A DNA stretch of 64,000 nt from Phaseolus vulgaris (GCF_000499845.2 NC_023756.2:44776291-44840290); one strand, 5' to 3'; shown: positions 12,050 to 25,348, numbered from the stretch's first letter. Translations and numbers: made by a program. The notes: generated from the letters alone by a model not told the origin.

Positions 12050-12905
12050 CTATTTTTATATTTTTATGGAAAGATAATTGGTTCGGTTTTCGCAATTTGA
12101 AAAGTATTTTTTCAAGGTTGTTTTCATTGTCAGTATCTAAATATGCTTTTCTTCTTGGATGCTTTTCTTCTTGTGGGGTTTAGATTAATAATGTTTGGAA
12201 TCTGTCTCAGAGAAGGAGACTTTTTGCTTGGGAAATGGAACAGGTTAGTCAGCTTATTGGGGTTGTGCATCGTTCGAGTCCCTCTCTTGTTCTCGAGGAT
12301 AATTAGGTTTGGAAGGAAGATGATAGCATTGAATATTCAGTTAATTATGCGTACAGTCTCTTAAAGGGTTTGTCAGATGGGATTCCTCGAGTTTATATAA
12401 CTTTTTTTGAAAGATTAAAGTTTTGTCCTCTGCTCACATTACTGCTTGGAGGGTCTCAGAGAACAAGATTCCTATCAAGGTCAATCTGACAAGACGTGGT
12501 GAATAATACAGTTTGTTGCTTTTGCATGGAGAAAGAGGAAACTACAAGTCATTTGTTCTTTGAATGTAGATCTACTTGGCTGGTGTGAAATATTTGTTAC
12601 GCTTGGGTAGGGTTAAAGTCGGTTGATCATTTTGAGCATGCTTCACATTTCACGCATTTTAACTTGGTTGGTGCTCCCGCTGCGGTCAACTTAGGTTTTG
12701 GAAATATTTGGGTTGCTTTGGTTAATGAGATTTGACGTCATAGGAATAAGCATTTGTTCAAGGGAAGAGTGATTGATCATTCTGAAATTTTTTCTTTGAC
12801 TCAACTGAAGGTCTGGTCTTGGGTTACTTCCAAAGTCCCTTCAACTTGTTTTTCCTTTTCAGATTGGTGCCTTATCCTTTGGTTTGCATGTTTTTGATTA
12901 AAAAC
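12050..12905 (+). pseudogene. LINE (non-LTR retrotransposon) ORF2 3' relic with zf-RVT segment
   Basis: Reading across frameshifts and stops, the plus strand encodes in order: WKDNWFGFRNLKSIFSRLF (about 12067-12123, the post-RT motif), RRRLFAWE and VWKEDDSIEYSVNYAYSLL (about 12200-12365), TAWRVSENKIPIKVNLTRRG (about 12440-12500) and CCFCMEKEETTSHLFFECR (about 12514-12570). This order and the Cys-Cys-x-Cys...His...Cys pattern are typical of the zinc-binding reverse transcriptase region (zf-RVT) at the C-terminal end of plant LINE ORF2 proteins. The end near 12898 resembles the usual terminal W-C-L segment. The reverse transcriptase core itself is missing upstream, as expected for a 5'-truncated insertion. 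Multiple in-frame stops show it is dead. Confidence 0.8.
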
Positions 12906-13860
12906 AAGTGACTTGTGTTAGGATGGATAGGTGATTCCTTTTGCTGTATGTGATAAGTTGTTGTTGTTGGTTGGATTATGGTGAGATTTTTGCCCAAGAT
13001 GAATAAGGGTTGGATCATCCCTAAAGTGGTTCATATTTATTTATTTTCCCTTACTCATAACAAAAAGTTTTATCCCTCTAAACAATTTTCCATACATAAT
13101 AAAAAAGAATCAAGGGTATAATTGAAAAAAAAAGTTATATTATCCTAAAATTTAAAAAATAACATATAAAAAACAAAATTTCCTTAAAAAATAACATTAT
13201 ATTAAACATAAAAAAACAGTTTTTTACACATTTAACCAATTAAATTGTTTTAAATACAATATTAATTGTGAAGTAATTATAAAACTGAATGAAAATCTAT
13301 GAATTGATGGCAACATAAATATCTTTTACACATTGTAAAGAATACTTTCTTCTCATTTTCATTTTGTATACACATATATGTGAAAATTATGAGAAAGAAA
13401 GAAAAATGATATTAAAGTTTTGCAGGTTGAAGCAAGCATGCTGTGAATGAATTTTGAGAGGCAATGATTGAATCTCTTAACTGTTGTTGCATTGTGTGTT
13501 GATGAGATTATTATAATATGAAGGGTAGGACTTAAATGTGTCAGATGAATAGGTGCTGGTAAAGAATCTTTTGCAGAACTTTGATGGACCACATTCTGAC
13601 CCTTATGAATTCAATTTTACCTTCGTTTCTACGCAAATCCAAAAACAAAAATTCAAAGGAATGTTCATGTCCCTTCTTCCACAAGAAATCAACTTAGAAT
13701 CACATATTAAGGATAATGGCTCCCACCCCTTTAAGCTCACACCCATCTCAAACTATAATTTGTTTTCTTTTTGTCAGTGAAGAATTTCTTTTAATGGTTT
13801 CTAGTCATTCATATACTAATTTCCTTCATAGAAACACAAGTGAATTAATGTTTCTTGCAT
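12906..13860. other. Intergenic DNA, no gene seen
   Basis: The interval 13350-13780 is less AT-rich and contains open frames on both strands (77 and 75 codons), but neither shows a known motif, a plausible start context or splice-linked continuation. I leave it unannotated. Confidence 0.5.
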
Positions 13861-13879
13861 ATTTAGAAATAAACACATT

Positions 13880-14200
13880 TCATAATCCTATATAGATAGG
13901 GTTCAACCTTATTTTGTAAAGTTAAGTTAGATTTAAAATTTACTTCTTAATATAATATCATAACTATTTAAAATTTATTCTAAAAGAAATTTGTTAAGCT
14001 TATAAGACCACTCGTAATCAGACACCTATTATATAATTTTACGCACAAGTTAACAGTCTCAACAAAAAGAATGTATTGAAAATCTGGGTTGAATTTCAAA
14101 TCAACTAAAAATAAAGATATTTTATAATATATAAGTGAATGCAAATCTTCATCTTATAAACCAATTTTGTAAAATTGAATTAAACTTAAATTCACTAACA
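13880..14200 (+). mobile_element. Two degraded copies of a short LTR/TRIM-like repeat
   Basis: 13880-13945 and 14089-14200 share with the element at 62198-62312 the order: TTGA-GATC-like head, TATATAAGTGAATGCAA, a CTTATAAACCAATTTTGT block (versus CTATGAACCGGTTTTAT in the better copy), then GTTAAGTTAGA/TTGAATTAAACTTAAA. The copies here are strongly decayed; the better copy at 62198 lets them be recognised. Confidence 0.5.
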
Positions 14201-14709
14201 TTATGGTTTTCAAATTTTTTTTGTAAGTTTATGAGAGTAAATGATCAAGGTTCAAATTTTATACCAGTTGATTAAGATTCATAAGCTTGTATACTTGTGT
14301 GTTTGTTGGTGAAAGAAAGGGTGTGTTATGATGGAATATTGTTATTAAAATGAGGCTTAAAAATGGAACTTGTAATCATATATTTCAAAAAGGGTATGAA
14401 TGAAAATGAAATGAAAGCATTTGCATGGGTAGAAGTGAGGTGGTGGTGTTGCAATTAGGGACAAAAGGAAAGACAGCAGATTGCAACCTAACCACAACAT
14501 CTTCACACCTTAATTCTCACTTTACATATTACTGCCACACATTCATCTCTTTACCAATGGACTTTTCTTCAATCCAATATTCTCACTAACTTCTGCTCCC
14601 TTTTCTTCCACTATCTGCTTCTAAGCTATACCTTTCTAGGATAACAATAAGTTTCTAAATTTCAACTATAACAAAATGATTAAATTTTTAAAGTTTTCAC
14701 AATTTTTTT

Positions 14710-14985
14710 TTTCAAATTGTAATTAATTTTATAAACCAAAATAATTAGTTATTATTGAATTAAATTAGAGACCATCTTAGAGACTAAAAAAATTATTGGT
14801 ATTTAAAGTAGTTTCTATTACTAATAAAAATTTATAAATTAATATCCAACCATTAGTTACCAAGGTTTTATCACCTAATATCTTTATATTCTAAATTAGT
14901 CTCTAAAAGATTAATTGAAGCAAATTTAAAATTTAAATTAGTCTCTAAAAAACTAATTGAAACTAATTTTATGTAATGATAGATA
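14710..14985. mobile_element. Partial CACTA-like MITE copy
   Basis: Contains the family's internal blocks AATTAGTTATTATTGAATTAAATTAGA, AGAGACTAAAAAAATTATTGGTA, AGTTACCAAGGTTTTA and several copies of AAATTAGTCTCTAAAA with the inverse GAAACTAATTTTA. Neither terminal CACTAC end is preserved. Confidence 0.6.
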
Positions 14986-15079
14986 TAGAGTGTAAAAAAA
15001 ACTTTATTCTACTAAATAGTACTTACAACCAATCTACTATTCATTATTTTTTCAAAGGTAAAAAGGGTTTAGATAAAAC

Positions 15080-15665
15080 CTGAAACTGGTTGTACAATTA
15101 CTGACGACGTGTCAGTGATCTCCTCGCTCCTCCTTCAAGTCTCCTTTCTCAATTGATGATTCTCGATTGGGATTTACCTGAAAAAGATATTCTGACGATC
15201 AAGTAAGTACTTTGTATAAAGACTGTATATTTATAAACTGATTACAAATGTACCTTACACCGCAACAAATGATTTATTTGTAGTGTTGATCATGGACCCT
15301 TGTTGTGATGGACTGAATATCAGTTGTCCACAAATGTGTTTGATTTATAGAGAGATATATTAGTATATAGGTACATTGGTATATCTGAATAATATTTGTA
15401 TCATCTTTCAGTTAATCAGTATTTAGTTGATTTGTCAGAAATATTTTCCGCATAATCCGGAACATGAATGTGTACTCATAAAGAGCTCTTGTGATCGTCG
15501 TTGCTGTCATTTATTAAGTGTCTTAAAATGTTATTTTACACAATCGATCACCAAGGTCAAGATTAGCTCGTCTGATACCGACCGGTATATGAATTTTTTT
15601 ATAAACTCTATATTGAGAAAAATTATTAAGATTTTGAAGATTAATGGAAGAGAAAGATGTGTGTA
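15080..15665 (-). mobile_element. LTR-like retroelement relic
   Basis: This interval is more GC-rich than its surroundings. It contains ACCTGAAAAAGATATTCTGACG followed by ATCAAGTAAGTA near 15177-15210, which is a decayed reverse-strand match to the LTR motif seen at 4743-4772. No terminal repeats or target duplications are clear, and there are no gag-pol remnants. An open frame at 15427-15666 has no recognisable content and probably lies in the relic. Confidence 0.4.
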
Positions 15666-17750
15666 GATTGATACAAGTATCACCATATTTTAAAAATATT
15701 TTAAATTTGAGTTGTTTTTAATTAATTTTACTGATTTTAAGTGTTTTTGTTTTAATAAAATATTTGAAGTTATTAAATTTTAAATTTTTAGATGGAATAG
15801 AGTAATTTAATTTTCACAGTTAGAAAGAGAAAAAAAGAATTCACACAAAGAAGACATATGGAAAATAAAATAAAAAAGAAGAGAGAAAGATGAGAGGACT
15901 TAAAGAATTTTAATATTTCTTTTATGATAATTGAATTTATTTTAATTTTAGAAAAATAAAATTAGTGTTTTGAATGAGAGAAATTAATATGATGATGTTT
16001 TAAATACCAATACAAGATTAGTGGAAAGGCTTACAACTTAAGTTAAATACTCAGTTTAAGTAGCTTAATATTAAACTGAAGTTTTAGGTATAATACTTAA
16101 ATGTATATAACATTGCAGATAGAATTTAGGAAGTGTTTGAACATTTTGTGCTCTTATTTGAAACATTATAGAATACAGATACCCTTTTGATTTTGTAATT
16201 AAGATGAATAAAGCTACATTATGTTTACTATGTTATGAAATATCTTAAAATTATAAAACACATTCCATATTTGTTAATAAAAAGGATTAAGGGAATTTGA
16301 AATGATTAAAATAATAATGAGTAGAAACCTGTTTTGGTGAGCTAATTCCAGCCCACTTGAAAATGAATAATTGTTGTTCCATTTGAGGTGAGGTTGAAGA
16401 AGTGAGGGCATGATTAAAGGTGAAGACCATGAAAACACAATAGGTTGTGTTGTTGAGGCAAGTGCATGCACGAAGTCACAACCCACTAACATTGCAAATG
16501 GTCAAGTTCACCCACCCATCTATCACTCTATTCACTTCTCTACAATTGCACTACTAGGCAATTTTCTTCATTTTGCTTCACTCCTTTCCGCAGTATTTCC
16601 AAGAAAATCATCACACAAAAATTCTAATAAAAGAAAGATGGCACAATTTCAGTCTATAAAGTGTGTGTTTTACATGCTATGTATTTATTTGTTAATAATC
16701 TCATTTTGCCACTTGGGTTATAGTAGATTCTACTAGCTCCAAATGCCCATATCTTATTCAAACTTGTTTCACCATATTAACGCCATTTTCTTAACTTCAA
16801 GTATCTCTTCAACAATTCATTTTCTCTTTATAAAAAAGAAACTAATTTAATTCTCTAAAACAATGAGATCTGTTTAAAAAGTAAAACTCTTGATCAAATC
16901 CCTTTCTTGATTTTGTAAACATTCTATAATTAATTGAAATATATTAAAATAAAAAAGTACTTAATAACATTTTAATAAATTCTAACAATAAAAATATATT
17001 AACAGTGTGTCAAAATATATTAAATAGAACTGTTGTTCATAGTTTTAATTCAGGAAGAAAAAATATACTGAAATACAATAAAAAATAATTATTAAGAACT
17101 AAACTATTTAATCATAAAATTGAATTTGACAAGTTTAATTGCCATTTCCATATTAAATAATTAAACTAAATTTTAACATATTTGTGATTTATGATAAATT
17201 AGTAAAAGTAGTTATCAATTTATTTGAATAAAACTTCATGTTTTTTCATCGAGTAAACTACTGAACTTGAGAATCAACACTATAAATGTAATCAGTGTTC
17301 AATCAGAAGTTAAACTCCAAAATAATTAAAAGTAATAAAAAGTATTCAAACTTTAAATATTAGTATATATATATAGGAGCATATGGAAACCCACAACTTG
17401 TGCTTCACTTCCAATACAATTGTAAAGCAGTTAAAATGTGACACTAAATTTGTTGCTGTCTTTGTAACTATTAAAATAGTTTGCAAACAGTACATTAACT
17501 AAAGTAAAAGGGATAGTTGAGTACAAGTTAAAGAGAAATCGGTTTTGCAAACACTCCAAATGATGATTCCTGACACCCCTTGAGTGAGTTTAAAGACATG
17601 GTGTAAAGGGGTGGGTAAAAAAAGCACAAATATATAACATGAAAAAGGTTTTGAAGAGCTAAACTGATAAAAATGAAGATAGAGGAAGGAAGCAAGCACT
17701 AAATTTAGAATGATGAGGTAAAATTGAGATGGATATTATTGTGGATTGTA
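15666..17750. other. Intergenic DNA between the LTR relic and the kinase 3' end
   Basis: Mostly AT-rich and gene-free. The exception is 16390-16740, which has a more balanced composition and a possible tiny secreted-peptide frame, listed separately. Confidence 0.5.
16638..16736 (+). CDS. Possible 32-aa hydrophobic peptide (weak)
   Basis: An ATG after an A-rich leader (AAAAGAAAGATGG) opens a 32-codon frame: a short polar start (MAQFQSIK), a hydrophobic core (CVFYMLCIYLLIISF) like a signal or membrane-anchor segment, and a tail ending GYSRFY. The preceding 130 bases are CT-rich, like a plant 5' leader. I recognise no peptide-hormone family signature (no CLE, IDA, CEP or RALF motif). It could be a signal-peptide exon of a gene whose remainder is lost, or simply a chance frame; an in-frame ATG at 16410 also reads into it. 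Confidence 0.15.
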   Translation: MAQFQSIKCVFYMLCIYLLIISFCHLGYSRFY

Positions 17751-17759
17751 TAATGAGAA

Positions 17760-17934
17760 AGTTTGAAATTTACATCCACTTTAAAATTTGGCGTGTATGA
17801 GAATGGCTCTCTCAGCTTTATGCAAAAAAGGCATAGACATAAGCGGAGAGCCTAAATGGTTGGTTGGTTACAGGAGTACAAAATTCGTAACAAAACTTGC
17901 CTATATCCGCACAAACAGGAGATTGTAAGAAGAG
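17760..17934 (-). other. Probable 3' UTR of the dihydroxyacetone kinase gene
   Basis: The sequence beyond the TAA stop is less AT-rich for about 150 bases and then becomes A/T-rich; the exact poly(A) site cannot be fixed. Confidence 0.35.
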
Positions 17935-20900
17935 TTATGTACTCTCATGTTTTTCCTTCACAGCTAAGGCCGCAGCTCTGAACCACGTCGCTGCAGCCAT
18001 AGCACCAGGATCAGGAACTGTCGAAAGAATCTCTCCTGAAATGTATGTTGCACGACCAGCCTGCATATGCATTACTGCCCATCAGATCCACTAATAATCA
18101 CAAGACCAATACATAAAAAACATGTACCTCATTTTCTATAATTTTCATTTCCAAACTATTTAGGACCATGGTCTTGTTTGGATCAACTAGTTTATATGAA
18201 TTCAGTTTTTCTATAAAGATTTGAAACAAGTAAAATAAGAAGAGTTTCTTTAAGTTAAATATAAGTTGATTTCAGTTTATATATAGGAGAAACTAAATTA
18301 TTTTAGTGAAAAATATTTAACTGCCGTATAAAAGCTTCAGTTACTACACTATAAAAGATGGAACTCTCGGCAGTCTTCCCTAATAGTATAGCATAGCATA
18401 TCAATAAATTAAATATAAGTCTTAATTATAAGGAAGAAGCTACACCACAGAAATTCTCTCACTTAAACCATTAATAAGCAGTCACCTGTGCTTGCATTTC
18501 TACAGTTGACTGAGCTCCAGCTAATGCAGCTTCAGAGGAGAGAATAAAAGCGGTGCATGGATCGTCACCAGAATTTAATTTCTGTAATGACAATTCATTT
18601 TAAGTAACAGTGAAGAAGATCATGAAAAAAATGAAGGGAAATGACTACATAATACCTCTTCAAGAACCAACGATGCTGGAATAAGGGCATCTAACAATGT
18701 TCTATAACCAGCACTAGCACCCCCATATTTACTTACAGCAGCAATGGAAGCTGTAAGTGCTTCAGCCCCTGAATCAACAAAAGACTCGTGAGGAACGGAA
18801 ACTCCAATTAAAAAGGTTAAAAGGGGAAATGTTGTAAAATTCTAGTTGAGAGTAGCTTGACTTGGAGAATGTTCTCACATTGTTTTGATGTGACACCAGA
18901 ATGGGGGATTTCCTTCAAATGTGAATGTGCAGCCTTAAAAAATATTGTATAACTGAAAACAAATTGAGTGACAATAGTCAGAGATAGCATAAATGATTTA
19001 ACTTTAGAGGGATAGGAATGGCATATTACATGATCCCACTTGTTCCTCCCATGGATCTTCCAATTGATGAACCAATTTCACTGAGAGTTTCAGCAGCATC
19101 ATTTAGAGGGTAACTGAACATAAAATAGCAGTTTAGGTCAGACTGCTATCACAAACCAAATTGAAATTTTTTTCAGCAACCACCTTTGCAGTTCCTCAAG
19201 AACATAAATACAATACAATTAAGAAAAACATTATAAGTAGTCCATTAATCAAATACAAGGGTTAACAAAACTAAACAAGAAAAACAAAACATATAGGAGG
19301 CTAAGCAATGCAGAGCATAAACTTACTTTTTTATGTCCTCAAGAATTGCTTTTGCACCTCTATACATCTGCAGAAGAAAAACCATATACCAAGTAAACCA
19401 CATGATACATCAACAATTAAAAATAAACAAGTAAAAGTTTTATGGATAAGACTCACAGTTGATCCACAGTCACCATCACCAACTTTACCATCCCATTCAT
19501 TTAGATTGTCTTTAATATTTATAATTGCATTTGCAGCTGCTTCAATGGCTACCTCGAGAATTTGGCCTTGCTCATTTAGTTGCTGTGGCTGGCTTTGTGG
19601 CTGACATAAAGCAAATATGAATACTAGAGTTTAGAAACTATACTAAGACAAAAGAATACTCAAGTAACAATAAGTTAACTACTAGTAGTACTCAATCCCC
19701 TCCAAGAGAAACAAAATATAAATTGCCATGAAGTTAAGGAGTTTTAAGGATCATTGTTTATGATCATAATAACAAACAGCATGTTGTGAAACAGAGAAAA
19801 AAAATACTCCATAGCATGAACCAATAAGATGAGTTTTAAGCATCATTGTTTACAATCATAATAACAAACACCATGTTGTCAAAAGGGAACATACTCTCCA
19901 TATGAATGCACTGAGTTGCATAAAAGAGCATAATTCACATACTAAAATTTGAATGAATTCTTTTATACATACTAATGTAATATACACTAAAAAAACTTTG
20001 TGCTGATCACATGACTAGCAGGAGGATTCAATACATACTAGATTGAATTATTTTATACATACTAGATTGAACTAATGCCGACAACTAAAAGTCACCATAA
20101 AATCAACTATAATTTGATGGATGATAATAATATAGTCTTGATTCTTGGTAGATATCCTGGGCTCTAGAATAAACTCTGCAAATGGCAGAATTTTCTTGTT
20201 GCTGACCACTATAAATACCTTAACACCAGACTTTCAATATTGAACGCTACCATGTTATGTAAGTTTAGCTCCATGCACTTAACTATTGCAAAGCTGTGTA
20301 AATAAAAATATTTTTTTAACCAACAAATAGATGAAGTGCAGCTAAGCAAACAGCGGTAACAAAGTGAGTGTGAAATGTAACACAAAATCAAACGCATAGT
20401 CCAATTTCAACAGCTAAAACATAAAAACTACCAAATAAAGTCACCAGGATATATGATAATATTTCATATGCTTGTTATTTGCACTTATCTAGTTTTTTAC
20501 TTAGCTCACAGGTAACAGAACAGAAATAACATCTAAATTCCATGGTACCTCATCAGTCTTGACTGTTCGAGATCCCGAGATAGGAACAGGAATCTTAGCA
20601 GGTGGGTGATTACCTTAAAAAAGAAAATTCCAAAAGTTCAATCAATGAACAATTAATTTGCTCCTATCAACATTACAGTTGAATGAAGATTAGAAGGTAA
20701 AACCTTGTTACTAGAAAATTACAGACATAATTGAAATTTGTCCGTCTAATAAAATTGAATGATAAAAACAACTAAATCAAATTACCAACCATCTGCAGCA
20801 ACAGGCCAATAAGGAGCTTTAGTTGGAGCATCTAATCGTTGAAGAATGGCAGGATCGGCTTTCATGATAGAGATGGAAAAACCTACAAAAAAATTAAATG

Positions 20901-23900
20901 ATGCTAATCAGATAGCTTAATGAATCAAAAAGAATAGCTGGTCTTCAGTGGTTGTGGTACCAAACCTGCCATATCAAGAGAAGTCATAAATGACCCTGTA
21001 TAAACTCTATCAACAGCCAGTCCATGCTCTAGCTGTAATTTTGGAACTGTTTTTCCAGCTGTAATCATTAGTTCCATGGTAGGAGTGCCACCTAACCTGC
21101 ATATGAAGAATAATCTAAAATGTAAATAAAACTCTACTTAAAAGGAAAAATATCTGGTAAAAAAATTCCCAAACATAACAACATCAATAAAATAATTGAA
21201 GGCATTTTCAGATGTGTAGTTGAAATTCCAGATTATAGGATGTGAGTTAGGAATGTCTGAAAACATTTAAAAAGTAAAATTATGCCAAACCAACATGCAT
21301 ATTTTAAAATATATATATAGAAGAATATGCAAATGCAAAAGACTCAGATTATTGAATGAAGGAGTTTAACAACCTTCAAAGAATGCACAAAGAAAAAGCT
21401 AAAATGATAGAAGAATTGTTAATACTACCTAAATAAAAGGCAGTATATTTCAAATTTAAAAATACAACAGGTTAGACACTTTTTCAAAGAAACCTCTTTG
21501 GTGGTAAGCAAAATCTGTTTTCGTTTTTCAACATTCTATAATGAGATCTATGATACACACAGCTTTAGTTCTCAGGCAAAGATAATATTCGTGAACCTAC
21601 CCATTGACCATGAGAACCACTCTTTCTCCTCGAGTTATTGGAACAAAGTTTGTTTCCTGCAAACATTACCAAAGAAAACGGATTGTGACCCACTTCACTA
21701 GAATGATAATGACATCCCTACAAGGACAAATAGTTATTTACTTAAAACAGATCCACTGAATAAAGAGTAAATTGATAAGACGCAATTCTGGGATCAGTCT
21801 GTATTATTCCCACCCAATCTACGTCCTTTCTAAGATATTGTAGTCAGATTTCAGAATGCAGAATAGTCCATTTTCCATCTATATGCTACTTAGGGAATGG
21901 CTCTTTAATGGATTTTCTTAGTTCAATATTTGTAGGTTCAGAGGGTTCAATTATTTTAATATATTTTCCAACTTAATTTTAATTTCTTATTATTTACTTT
22001 TTTACTCAAATCAGAGAAAAAAATTTCGAATAGTGTATTGTCCTTTTCTATATGGAATACAGAGGAGCAAAAAAGAATTAAAACACTAAAAATTTTCAGT
22101 CTCAGTTGTGTATCATAAATAGAATGCGCCTTGAACAGTCAAAGGTTGGGCATCAAAAGTTAGTTTGTCACACAAGCCAACTATTTTGATTTTGTAAAGT
22201 ACATGTTAGAAGGGCATTTCATTCCCAATTAAGCAATCATAATCCATCAAAAGATTTCCATGAAATTTCAATGCATACCGTTGACAATATTTGTTGCAGA
22301 ACATGAGAAACCACCACATTTACAGGCTGAATATCAACCACTGCTGCACCAGGTTCTCCATGCTGCAATAAAATAGCAAGGGCATGTGATGAGCATAATT
22401 TAGAACTCAAATTAGAAAAGACCATAGTAAAGACAGACTTCAAGCATTAAGGAAATAAATATCAAATACCTATGGAGTAGTTCTTGTGAAAGAATAATGT
22501 ATTAAAAAAGAGAAGAATGAAGAAAGAAGAAAAATAAACTATCTCAAGTGCTGTGAGATTAATACCCCGAGAAAAATAGACTGACAGATCCACAGTACTG
22601 GAAAAAAAATCTGAGATTTATACTTATTATTGTTGAGGGGGCATTGAACTAAAGACGCTTACAATTCCAAGACCAAGTTCCATTTTTCCTGGCCCCAAAC
22701 GATCTGATGTCACTTGACCAGGAATTGTGCAAACACTCAAAGCAACACCCATTGTTCCCACTATTTCAGATGCATGTTTAGCTTCTGCAGCAACATCATC
22801 AAGAGAAAGACCAGCAGCAGCAGCAGCTCCTGCAACCTGGCTCAGTCAAAATAAATAAATAAATGTGTAGATATATAACAACTAGGAACCATAACAAAAA
22901 AAAAAATAAAGTACAAAATATTTTTGCTACAAGTAAATGTGTAATGATGAATTCAAGAAATGAAATTTACATTAATACACAGCCAGACAGTCCCGTCATG
23001 TGTTTGTATGAAAAGGTGTGGTCAGAGCCTTTATATGAATTGGCAACAAAAAGAATGCAGAAAGAAAAGTGACTTCATGTATTAACCTTTTGAACCAGAA
23101 CAGTCCCAGCCAAACCTCTTCTTCCAGCAATCCCACGTGGCGGAGGTAATGCACAATCATCCCCAACAATAACAGTCTGCATAGAAAAAATACAACCCAT
23201 ACTTTACCTACATATTAAATGTTTAATTATTTGAAGTGCAGTGAAAAATCAGTAGCCAGCTAGACATACCTCTACTTTATAACCTTCAGATTTTGCTAGC
23301 TCAGCCGCCAAACCAAAGTTCAAACGATCACCAGTATAGTTCTATCAACACCCAAATTCGAACACTATGAATCCAGAAACAAAAGCAGATCCTAATGACT
23401 CATCATGAACTGACCATACTAATGCAAAACCACACTATCTTATTCGCTGATTTCGCAAGAGGTCATGTATTAAAAAAAAATTAGGCACATGATGCCAAGT
23501 ATTATAATAAAAAGAAACTTTACTTTTAATATTTTCACTATTTATTATCTTAATCACAGCAAATAAGATTTTCCATATATAGGACATCTAATATGCATAC
23601 AGACCTAAAAGACCAATGCAAAAATCTATACTTAGGATGACAGGATGCTAAAGAAAAAAAGCAAATAATACCTTTACAATCAAAAGACATCCCTTAGGAC
23701 CAGTTACAGCTCGTATTCCCTAAATTTCAAATCATAAAAATAGGGGCATTAGAAGTAGAAAAAACAGTATGCTTATAACTGAAAGAGTGATATACAGTTC
23801 AATTCTAATACTATGAGGTAAGCATACAGCTAGAATTGAATCAACGGGTGGAGAAGAAAATATATCTCCACAAACTGCTGCTGTAAGCATTCCTTCTCCC

Positions 23901-25172
23901 ACAAATCCAGCATGGGCAGGCTCATGCCCACTCCCTCCCCCTGTAGGGTAAAATATAGATGTAACAATTTTCTCAGTAAAAATTATGCAACTATTGGACA
24001 AATAAAGCTGCAGAACCATCCTAGGAAGTTTCATTTTAAATGTTTCCTAGGGTGAAAAATTCTATTTCCACCCACCATTTCCTATATCCTATACCCTACC
24101 CTCTTGTAACTTCTTTTTCTCAATTAGATTTCCTAAATTAGCATAACAATACCTACAAGCTTTGAGTAGAATACTAATGACACACAACCTGAAAAAATGA
24201 ACTGTAAAAGCATCCAATGGATGGTCACACACCTGATATGACTGCAACCTTATCATATGTTGCAGCTGAAACATCTGCCCGTAGCACAACCTTCACCTAC
24301 ATTAAAAAAAAATGCATTCAGCAACTATCACACCAATACACAAGTTATGCATTCGCTGCACGGGGTCGTGTGATCACCAGAGGAAAGCCATCCAAATACT
24401 GCAGTCCAGGATAAGTCTCCACTAGACCTTCAATGAACTCAGTCACAACATCTGCAATCACATTTAAAATATATTCATATATATTCAATTTCCAAGACTA
24501 CTACACATTTGCTCCGTCGTATAGATAGATACAGGCATACATAAAAGCATCTATATATGTAGTCTAATCAATGCAAAATCTCTAAGAGGAAAACACTACA
24601 CAATCATAAATGCAGTGCTACTAAGGTAAAAATACAAAAAAGAAATAAAATCCAAATAGGAATCTAACTCTCGCACTGAACCGCAATCTTCGAACTAGTA
24701 CAGCAAAATTAGTAGAATCACCACAATAAAGTCTACAACGTTTCGCATCGAATTTCCGTAAGTCAAATACTAATGTTCAAATATTCAAGAGAAAGTCAAA
24801 TACAGCAAGATTAGTAGAATCACCACAATAAAGTCTACAACGTTTCGCATCGAATTTTGTGACTCGAACAGCGATTTTCGTAAGTCAAATACTAATGTTC
24901 AAATATTCAAGGCTCAGATAGGAGAAAAAAAGTCAACAAAGTGCGCAGAACACAAACAGTCAAAAAATCGAGAGCAAGATTCCGAACGGAACCGCGGCAA
25001 GAACATTGAGAGCACAGCAATTGTGGACGGCGAGAGTTAAAGAGAGCGGAGATTGACGGCCAATTCGGCAGAGAAGGGGAAATTGAGCGAAGCAAGGGGA
25101 GAGGGAGTGGGAGGAGAAGGATGTTCACGCACCAATGGGGTCGTCGATGAGCTTCTTGGTCGGAAATGCCAT
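17935..25172 (-). CDS. DAK: Dihydroxyacetone kinase (DhaK-DhaL), 20 coding exons, 593 aa
   Basis: ATP-dependent kinase for dihydroxyacetone; family members may also act on glyceraldehyde or as FAD-AMP lyase (TKFC type). Coding exons, minus strand: 25172-25133, 24451-24378, 24296-24233, 23940-23828, 23719-23672, 23341-23270, 23176-23087, 22836-22663, 22362-22279, 21656-21601, 21096-20966, 20882-20790, 20613-20549, 19600-19457, 19367-19327, 19113-19030, 18952-18879, 18768-18656, 18581-18486, 18060-17935. All junctions are GT..AG and keep phase (1782 nt with stop). The DhaK domain (about 1-340) has GGGSGHEP at 60-67, YTGDRLNFG with D118, and GIHGEPG with H226, equivalent to the substrate-binding histidine. 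The DhaL domain (about 380-593) has [13 protein letters not shown] with D405, D410 and D412, which coordinate Mg-ATP, then MGGTSGI. The protein starts [13 protein letters not shown] and ends HEST. No transit peptide is obvious, so probably cytosolic. Length equals the usual plant protein, so it looks intact. Confidence 0.95.
24700..24911. repeat. Tandem duplication in intron 1 of the kinase gene
   Basis: ACAGCAAAATTAGTAGAATC and about 90 following bases (24700-24789) recur as 24802-24911, with CCACAATAAAGTCTACAACG and TTCGCATCGAATTT identical. The second copy has an extra insertion of about 20 bp (GTGACTCGAACAGCGATTTT). Both copies lie in the intron between coding exons 1 and 2. Confidence 0.85.
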
Positions 25173-25261
25173 GGCGAGGCGGTGCCGGAGGAGGAGAATT
25201 GAAGAGGAGAATGGCGGAAACGGAAAACCCTAGAAATGGTTTTGCATGAAACAGTGGAGAG

Positions 25262-25287
25262 AAGAGAGAGAGAGAGAGAGAGAGAGT
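25262..25287. repeat. (AG)n microsatellite in the kinase 5' leader
   Basis: A perfect AG dinucleotide run, which reads (CT)n on the coding strand, about 90-115 bases upstream of the ATG and downstream of the TATA box. CT runs in 5' leaders are frequent in plant genes. Confidence 0.85.
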
Positions 25288-25348
25288 GAGAGGGAAGAAG
25301 AGTTGTTGTTGTTGGCTTGTTGGTTTGATGGTGGTGTGGGTGTGCCTC

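Noticed and set aside
12291..12310. tRNA-like TTCGAGTCCC string
   Set aside because: No acceptor stem, D-arm or anticodon arm around it. It lies in the LINE relic.
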